Assembly: GCA_028565635.1 (NCBI GenBank)
Contig: JAOXYB010055811.1
Span: 1-11,156 of the forward strand
Direction of reading: 5' to 3'
DNA: 11,156 bases
DNA from: Phoronis ovalis
Lineage: Eukaryota; Phoronida; Phoronidae
Shown here one piece after another: positions 7,301 through 11,156 of this stretch. The translations under genes were made by a program, and so were the position numbers. A model generated the notes under the pieces. That model saw only the letters and a program-made list of their open reading frames with translations. It was not told the origin of the DNA and searched no databases. How positions within the stretch are numbered: the stretch's first letter is position 1; the number at the start of each line of letters is the position of its first letter.

Positions 7301-8605
7301 ATGACAACCAATGCCTCAGAATACATGACAGGAACGGGAACATTTTATGAATATTTTAATAATACAGCTTCTACAATAGCAACATCAGATGGTTTAAATA
7401 AAGTTCATAGCAGGGATACTTTTACAGTAGAATTTCTTAACACCTTTGATTACATTTTAAATGGGGTAATAACAACACTGACAGTTGGATTAGGTCTACT
7501 AGGAAACTGTTTATCAATGATTATTTTAACTAGGCGCCATATGAAATCTTCAACAAATTGTTATCTTTTATCGTTGGCAATATGGGATTCTGTTGTTTTA
7601 CTTTGTACATTATTTCTAACATCTTTTACCGGTATTCCAGAATTTAAATCTTACCTACAGCAAGTTTTCCCTTGGATAATACCATATATCTATCCAACAG
7701 CCTTAACAGCTCAAACATCAACAATATGGCTGACAGTGAGTTTCACTGTTGAGCGTTACATAGCAGTATGTTATCCAATGCGAGCAAGTAGGATGTGTAC
7801 AATAAGACGTGCAAGACTAGTCATAATCATCGTCTCAATTGTGTCATTTCTGTATAATATATCTCGGTGGTTTGAATATAAAACGATTTTGAGAGAAAAT
7901 CAAGACACTAACCAAACAGTACCAGAGATGAACAGCACATCATTAGGAGAAAATCCTACATACGAGCGAGTTTATTACACTGTATTGTATCTTCCGATTA
8001 TGTGTATAATACCACTTATTAGTTTAGCTGTGTTGAACACCTTTCTAATACTTGCTGTAAAACGTTCCCAACAACAGCGACGGGAACAAATGAATGTGAG
8101 ACAATGTCGTGAAAACAGTGTGACATTAATGCTGATATCTGTAGTTATAGTATTTATCATATGTCAAGTGCCAGCCTTGGTATATAATGTCGCATTTGGG
8201 ATTAACAAGAAAGCTGTATTGCAGTCATTTGGATATGAAATTCTATCACATCTGAGAAACTTCCTCGTTACCTTCAACAGTGCCATAAACTTCATTTTGT
8301 ATTGTGTTTTCGGACAGAAATTTCGTAACACATTTCTTAAAACATTTTGTCGCTGTTTGTTAGAAGAAAAGATTCTTCAAAATTCAGTGCGTGGTGCAAC
8401 AGTTTTTTCAAGAACTAGCTCCAGACACAGGCACAGCGATAAATTGGAGATGAATCCCTTGAAATCCCAAACAAAAAAGTTGAAGAATGGAGAATTGAAA
8501 CATGAAAATCTGCAGGAACACCAAACACTGTTAGACATACATAATCACAATTCTTCAAAAACAAATCAATCCAAAAATGGCGGCTCACATAATTCTAACA
8601 TCTGA
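7301..8605 (+). CDS. Class A GPCR, FMRFamide-receptor-like neuropeptide receptor
   Basis: A complete 434-residue rhodopsin-family receptor in one frame, expected at the plasma membrane. Seven helices lie near residues 49-76, 84-110, 125-158, 170-190, 224-252, 272-299 and 310-335. Landmarks: GNC with N69 (1.50), LAIWD with D96 (2.50), ERY at 151-153, P238 in helix 5, CQVP with P291 (6.50), and NFILY at 330-334, where the usual NPxxY proline is F331. PYIYP...AQT before ERY, then CTIRRAR and YNISRWFE, point to the FMRFamide-receptor group. N4, N20, N204 and N211 are glycosylation sequons; C350 and C352 after helix 8 could be palmitoylated; the tail ends S-N-I, a class I PDZ ligand. The usual helix 3-loop 2 disulfide cysteines are absent. 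The ATG has A at -3 and an upstream in-frame stop. Ligand and G protein are unknown; a related amidated-peptide receptor is possible. Confidence 0.95.
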   Translation: MTTNASEYMTGTGTFYEYFNNTASTIATSDGLNKVHSRDTFTVEFLNTFDYILNGVITTLTVGLGLLGNCLSMIILTRRHMKSSTNCYLLSLAIWDSVVLLCTLFLTSFTGIPEFKSYLQQVFPWIIPYIYPTALTAQTSTIWLTVSFTVERYIAVCYPMRASRMCTIRRARLVIIIVSIVSFLYNISRWFEYKTILRENQDTNQTVPEMNSTSLGENPTYERVYYTVLYLPIMCIIPLISLAVLNTFLILAVKRSQQQRREQMNVRQCRENSVTLMLISVVIVFIICQVPALVYNVAFGINKKAVLQSFGYEILSHLRNFLVTFNSAINFILYCVFGQKFRNTFLKTFCRCLLEEKILQNSVRGATVFSRTSSRHRHSDKLEMNPLKSQTKKLKNGELKHENLQEHQTLLDIHNHNSSKTNQSKNGGSHNSNI

Positions 8606-8892
8606 ATCAACTATTTTGATTGCTTCTATAGCATGTGTACATACAGGGCAGAATGTCACTGGATTTGTATCTGACAAAAGGATGCGCCAGTCAAGGAATC
8701 CCTTGGAAAGAGGACTCTTTCTCATAGTTAAAAGTTTTTGATTTGTCCACCAGAGAAAGACTGACAGAATGTAAGGTTATATACTAGGTGTGTTTAGCTT
8801 AGCATTGAAAATTCATTAATCATCTATAAATTGATAAAAATTTCGTTTATGTGTTCCATATTAATTTATATCTGTATTTTACAGAAAATAAA
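8606..8892 (+). other. Probable 3' UTR of the receptor gene
   Basis: Runs from the TGA stop at 8603-8605 to the first AATAAA (8887-8892). There is no poly(A) tract or flanking duplication at its end, so nothing suggests that this single-exon gene is a recent retrocopy. Confidence 0.5.
8887..8892 (+). terminator. Polyadenylation signal AATAAA
   Basis: Canonical hexamer 282 bases after the receptor stop codon. A second AATAAA lies at 9085-9090 and could serve a longer transcript. In AT-rich DNA the hexamer also occurs by chance. Confidence 0.45.
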
Positions 8893-9117
8893 TACCAAGT
8901 TATTTTCAAAATTTACTATTTTTTAACATTTTATGAATGTTGATTTGATCCCCATATCCCCTAGTGCTGAAATTATGAAACTGCAATATACTATTTGCAT
9001 GCACTTGGTGACACCACTGTTCTGTACATTCCTACAATTCTGTGTTCTGTGAATGAGCTATCAGGCAGTTCTCCATGTACAATCAATAAATGCAGGTAAA
9101 TATTCTATTAGAAGGTA

Positions 9118-9158
9118 CTATTGGCCAATTAACATCATAAAAAGGCCTATTGGTCAAT
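9118..9158. repeat. Direct repeat of a CCAAT-box motif
   Basis: CTATTGGCCAAT (9118-9129) and CTATTGGTCAAT (9147-9158) differ at one base and lie 29 bp apart. Each is itself nearly palindromic: ATTGGCCAAT is perfect, and CCTATTG-GT-CAATAGG has 7-bp arms. The pair carries ATTGG/CCAAT boxes on both strands. It lies downstream of the receptor, with no promoter evident. Confidence 0.35.
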
Positions 9159-9243
9159 AGGAAAATGTTGACAATTTCAGTTAGATGCAAGTTTAAGACA
9201 AGGTATTGTTTTTGAATGTAAAATTGGGACATATATGTAGCAG

Positions 9244-9530
9244 GGTTAGATTTTTGTCAATATGTCTAAAACCTTTTTTTTAATTCCTTATTTTTTCCAA
9301 AGGGGTGCTTTTTTTCAGAAAATGTGTTTACACACTTTTTCCAACCCTTTGTTACCCATCAGTACCACATACTTCCAAAAGTTCCATTACCCTAGGACCG
9401 CTCATGCCCACATGTTTGACAGTGTACTAAAACTTCAGGTTTATTTGTCAATACTTTTGGTACATTTTTGAGAGTAGACTATAATGGACTGATGCCTTAG
9501 ATTACAATGTGCACTGGGAGGGGGTATATT
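9244..9530 (-). repeat. Diverged second copy of the G-run repeat (copy B), inverted
   Basis: On the minus strand the block runs from ATACCCCCTCCCAGTGCAC (near 9526) to about 9244. At about 9380-9421 minus it reads CTGTCAAACATGTGGGCATG, then AGCGGTCCTAGGGTAATGG, which lines up with copy A's TTGACAAAATGCTGATAGGG, then GTGTGCAGCCCAAGGTAAA. Later boxes (GATGGGTAAC, AAAGGGTTGG) are much eroded. A 69-codon plus frame inside it (9262-9471) has no recognisable content. Kinship is judged by eye; the limits are approximate. Confidence 0.4.
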
Positions 9531-9807
9531 AAAACAAATTATTCTAAATGAAAGGCACACATTAAAAATAGTACACATATCTTGCCCATTAGCAGCTTCT
9601 TCAACATGTGATTTTTATGGCATTTTTTTCTTTTAAAACAATGTATTTTATTTTAAATATTATACTTTGTAATACGTAGCACTGTTTGCTCACACATATG
9701 ACAGAAAACATTATTAAATACCTTTACATTTATATCAATATCATTTGTTAATTAAAAGTAATGATATATTGATATATGTAACGAGTTAAATAATTAAAAA
9801 TACTAAC
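9531..9807. other. AT-rich non-coding stretch
   Basis: No gene or structured element seen. If the exon at 9808-9890 is real, this is the start of its downstream intron. Confidence 0.4.
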
Positions 9808-9890
9808 CTGATACTGAACAGACGGATTCTTAAACTGCAATCTTCTTTTTATGTCCTCCATTGTGAACTGTGGATGCATAAGAATTTTAC
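9808..9890 (-). CDS. Candidate internal coding exon of an unrecognised gene
   Basis: On the minus strand an acceptor TTTTTCAACTGTAG ends at 9891, followed by an open 83-nt segment and the donor CAG|GTTAGT (GT at 9807-9806). Reading with two bases of a split codon first, it encodes 27 residues beginning KILMHPQF, with MEDIKRRLQF in the middle and ending PSVQYQ. The composition is protein-like: charged, with no low complexity, and unlike the translations of flanking AT-rich DNA. The open frame runs on into both supposed introns (9748-9942). I do not recognise the protein and see no partner exon. If real, the rest of the gene lies beyond the window or in introns spanning it, and the receptor gene could be nested inside it. 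A chance coincidence of splice sites remains possible. Confidence 0.4.
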
Positions 9891-9892
9891 CT

Positions 9893-10280
9893 ACAGTTGA
9901 AAAATGTATGCAATCAAACATAAAATAGTTAATCAACAACATCTGCTACCTTCCAGTCCTTGTATCTTCATCCTGACAATATTTGGCCTTTCTAGACATC
10001 ATATAGTCCGGATCTAATGTGCATAATATTTGCCTCTTATTAATCAAATGGGTGAGGCTTGGCGAATATATTGAAAAGTTGTATACTAAAATAGTAATGA
10101 ACGTGATTTCATGAAAATACAACTTTCTTATAACTTATACAATCTGCCCCATCCAAGTTAATAAATTATCCTCTTGATACTCTCTGTTTATGTTTGTTCA
10201 CTTCAATCACCATTTGGTAGTTTCACACTGAGACAAACATTCCAGGGAACCCACTCTCAATTCTAAACCAGAAGTATTGT
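9893..10280. other. Non-coding stretch
   Basis: No supported gene or repeat. AT-rich, with scattered CpG. Confidence 0.45.
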
Positions 10281-10340
10281 ATGATCATGTGCCCGGTTAT
10301 GACGCAGTTACTTTCACTCCTGGGTGGGTCTCTTAATGTA

Positions 10341-10404
10341 ATGGAGCTGATTGATGTGGCGCTGGTTCAGAGCACCTGTTTTGACGAAACATCAACATTT
10401 CCAG
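10341..10404 (+). CDS. Weak candidate first coding exon
   Basis: An ATG with G at -3 and G at +4 opens a frame of 21 codons (starting MELIDVALVQ, ending TSTFP) plus one base, up to a near-ideal donor CCAG|GTATGT at 10405. The frame can also start at 10281. The stretch has more CpG and G+C than its surroundings. No function is recognised, no downstream exon is seen, and on the opposite strand the same bases offer a different acceptor and short frame, so the call is speculative. Confidence 0.2.
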
Positions 10405-10836
10405 GTATGTTTTGGAAAAATTTTTGGGTCCAAATTTCCATGTTTGTGGAATACGGAGTTGGTTAACACATTTTACTCTCAATGGCAATTCCCTACCCCA
10501 AAATATAACCATGGCACCCCCAAGCTCTAACTACTGTTTGCAATACAGGTTGTCAGAACATTTGGCAAGCGTCACATATAAAATTAATGCTGAAGTGAAG
10601 CGTCAAGTCATGCGACAAGGACTCCTATTTATCTCATATCATATAGAGATATTCCATAGTAATTTTGACAAAAAAATAATTTTCTTAAAACATCTGGCTA
10701 AAGTTCGATCCAATCCAAAATGGGTAACATTTTTTAGTGAGAAATTGGATATTGGAATTCTTTAAAATTTGTATTAGGTGACTGGTGTCATTTTCATATC
10801 CCATAATACTCACATTTTGTGATTGGCATCAAACAG
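10405..10836. other. Non-coding stretch
   Basis: A 117-codon plus frame (10412-10765) overlaps here. It starts just past the donor site, has no signal peptide, domain or motif I recognise, and has the composition of translated AT-rich DNA. I treat it as chance, but it is the longest unexplained frame outside the receptor and the hairpin. Confidence 0.45.
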
Positions 10837-10979
10837 CGTGGGTAAATGTATAAGTATAGTTTGTATAAAAAAAGGAGTGGGAAAATACATAATTAAGCTG
10901 GTATAATAAGGGGTGGCTAAATAGCTAGTTAAGTTGTTATAAATAGGGTTGCACATATCTGGCACTAGGTATAAAAAAG
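10837..10979 (+). repeat. Degenerate 36-bp minisatellite, about four units
   Basis: Units at 10837-10874, 10875-10910, 10911-10946 and 10947-10979 share the layout GNGTGG, AAATA, TAATTAAG, GTATAA, AAG. Units 2 and 3 are closest (both exactly 36 bp); unit 1 has two extra bases and unit 4 is shorter and eroded. A fifth unit begins at 10980 and fades. The minus-strand 60-codon frame across it (10810-10992) is an artefact of the repeat. Confidence 0.75.
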
Positions 10980-10992
10980 GATGCCCTTGCAT

Positions 10993-11156
10993 GCCTTGTC
11001 TTAAAAAATGAAATTTAGATAGAGGTCAATTGCTTGTCCATCAGTCTCAATGCTTGTTAGTTTTTTTTACTCTTGCTGCATATCATTACCAACTTTGCCC
11101 CTTTCATTTTAATTTAGTCTGGACCGGTATAGTTTCCAGACAGTCCATTGTGTCAT
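10993..11156. other. Non-coding right end of the window
   Basis: Nothing recognised. One GAGGTCAA, the reverse of the TTGACCTC octamer seen at 761-932, lies near 11021-11028. Confidence 0.5.

Noticed and set aside
7975-8160. Minus-strand frame inside the receptor
   Set aside because: Antisense shadow of the receptor coding sequence.
7301-8605. Receptor as a processed retrocopy
   Set aside because: There is no poly(A) tract after the poly(A) signal and no flanking direct repeats, and the frame is intact with conserved GPCR landmarks. Many invertebrate GPCR genes lack coding introns.
10412-10765. 117-codon plus-strand frame as a gene
   Set aside because: No recognisable domain or motif, composition like translated noise, and no promoter or splice signals matching its ends. 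It is kept only as a note.

Overview
The window looks like nuclear DNA from an invertebrate animal. It is strongly AT-rich and gene-poor, and most of it is non-coding sequence with degenerate repeats. Its one clear gene is a neuropeptide-type G-protein-coupled receptor with animal-style surroundings: an A at -3 before the ATG, AATAAA signals downstream and a polypyrimidine-CAG splice acceptor upstream. The FMRFamide-receptor-like sequence and the repeat style fit a marine lophotrochozoan such as a mollusc. That placement is inference; no marker fixes the phylum.

Layout. Positions 1-185 may be the end of a hAT-like DNA transposon that begins outside the window. From 186 to about 3170 there is AT-rich non-coding DNA with two clusters of nuclear-receptor half-sites (761-959 and 1979-2007). 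From 3171 to about 3560 there is a repeat that opens with a run of ten G and continues as about ten degenerate TACCCTGTGGTAAAT boxes. At 3711-4074 sits the most striking structure: a 364-bp near-perfect palindrome with two 174-nt arms around a 16-nt loop, each arm built of degenerate units of about 21 bp. From 4075 to about 6500 is AT-rich non-coding DNA with a small repeat cluster (4452-4590), a CTCF-like motif (5366-5384) and a pair of POU octamers (6013-6043).

The receptor gene occupies about 6525-8892. A good splice acceptor ends at 6524, the coding sequence is one uninterrupted frame (7301-8605), and the first poly(A) signal is at 8887. Beyond it lie a CCAAT-box repeat pair (9118-9158), a second diverged and inverted copy of the G-run repeat (about 9244-9530), a candidate 83-nt internal exon of an unrecognised minus-strand gene (9808-9890), a weak candidate plus-strand first exon (10341-10404), and a 36-bp minisatellite (10837-10979).

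The receptor is the only gene that can be placed in a pathway: surface detection of an amidated neuropeptide and signalling through G proteins. The two candidate exons would belong to other genes extending beyond or through the window, and nothing here links them to the receptor.
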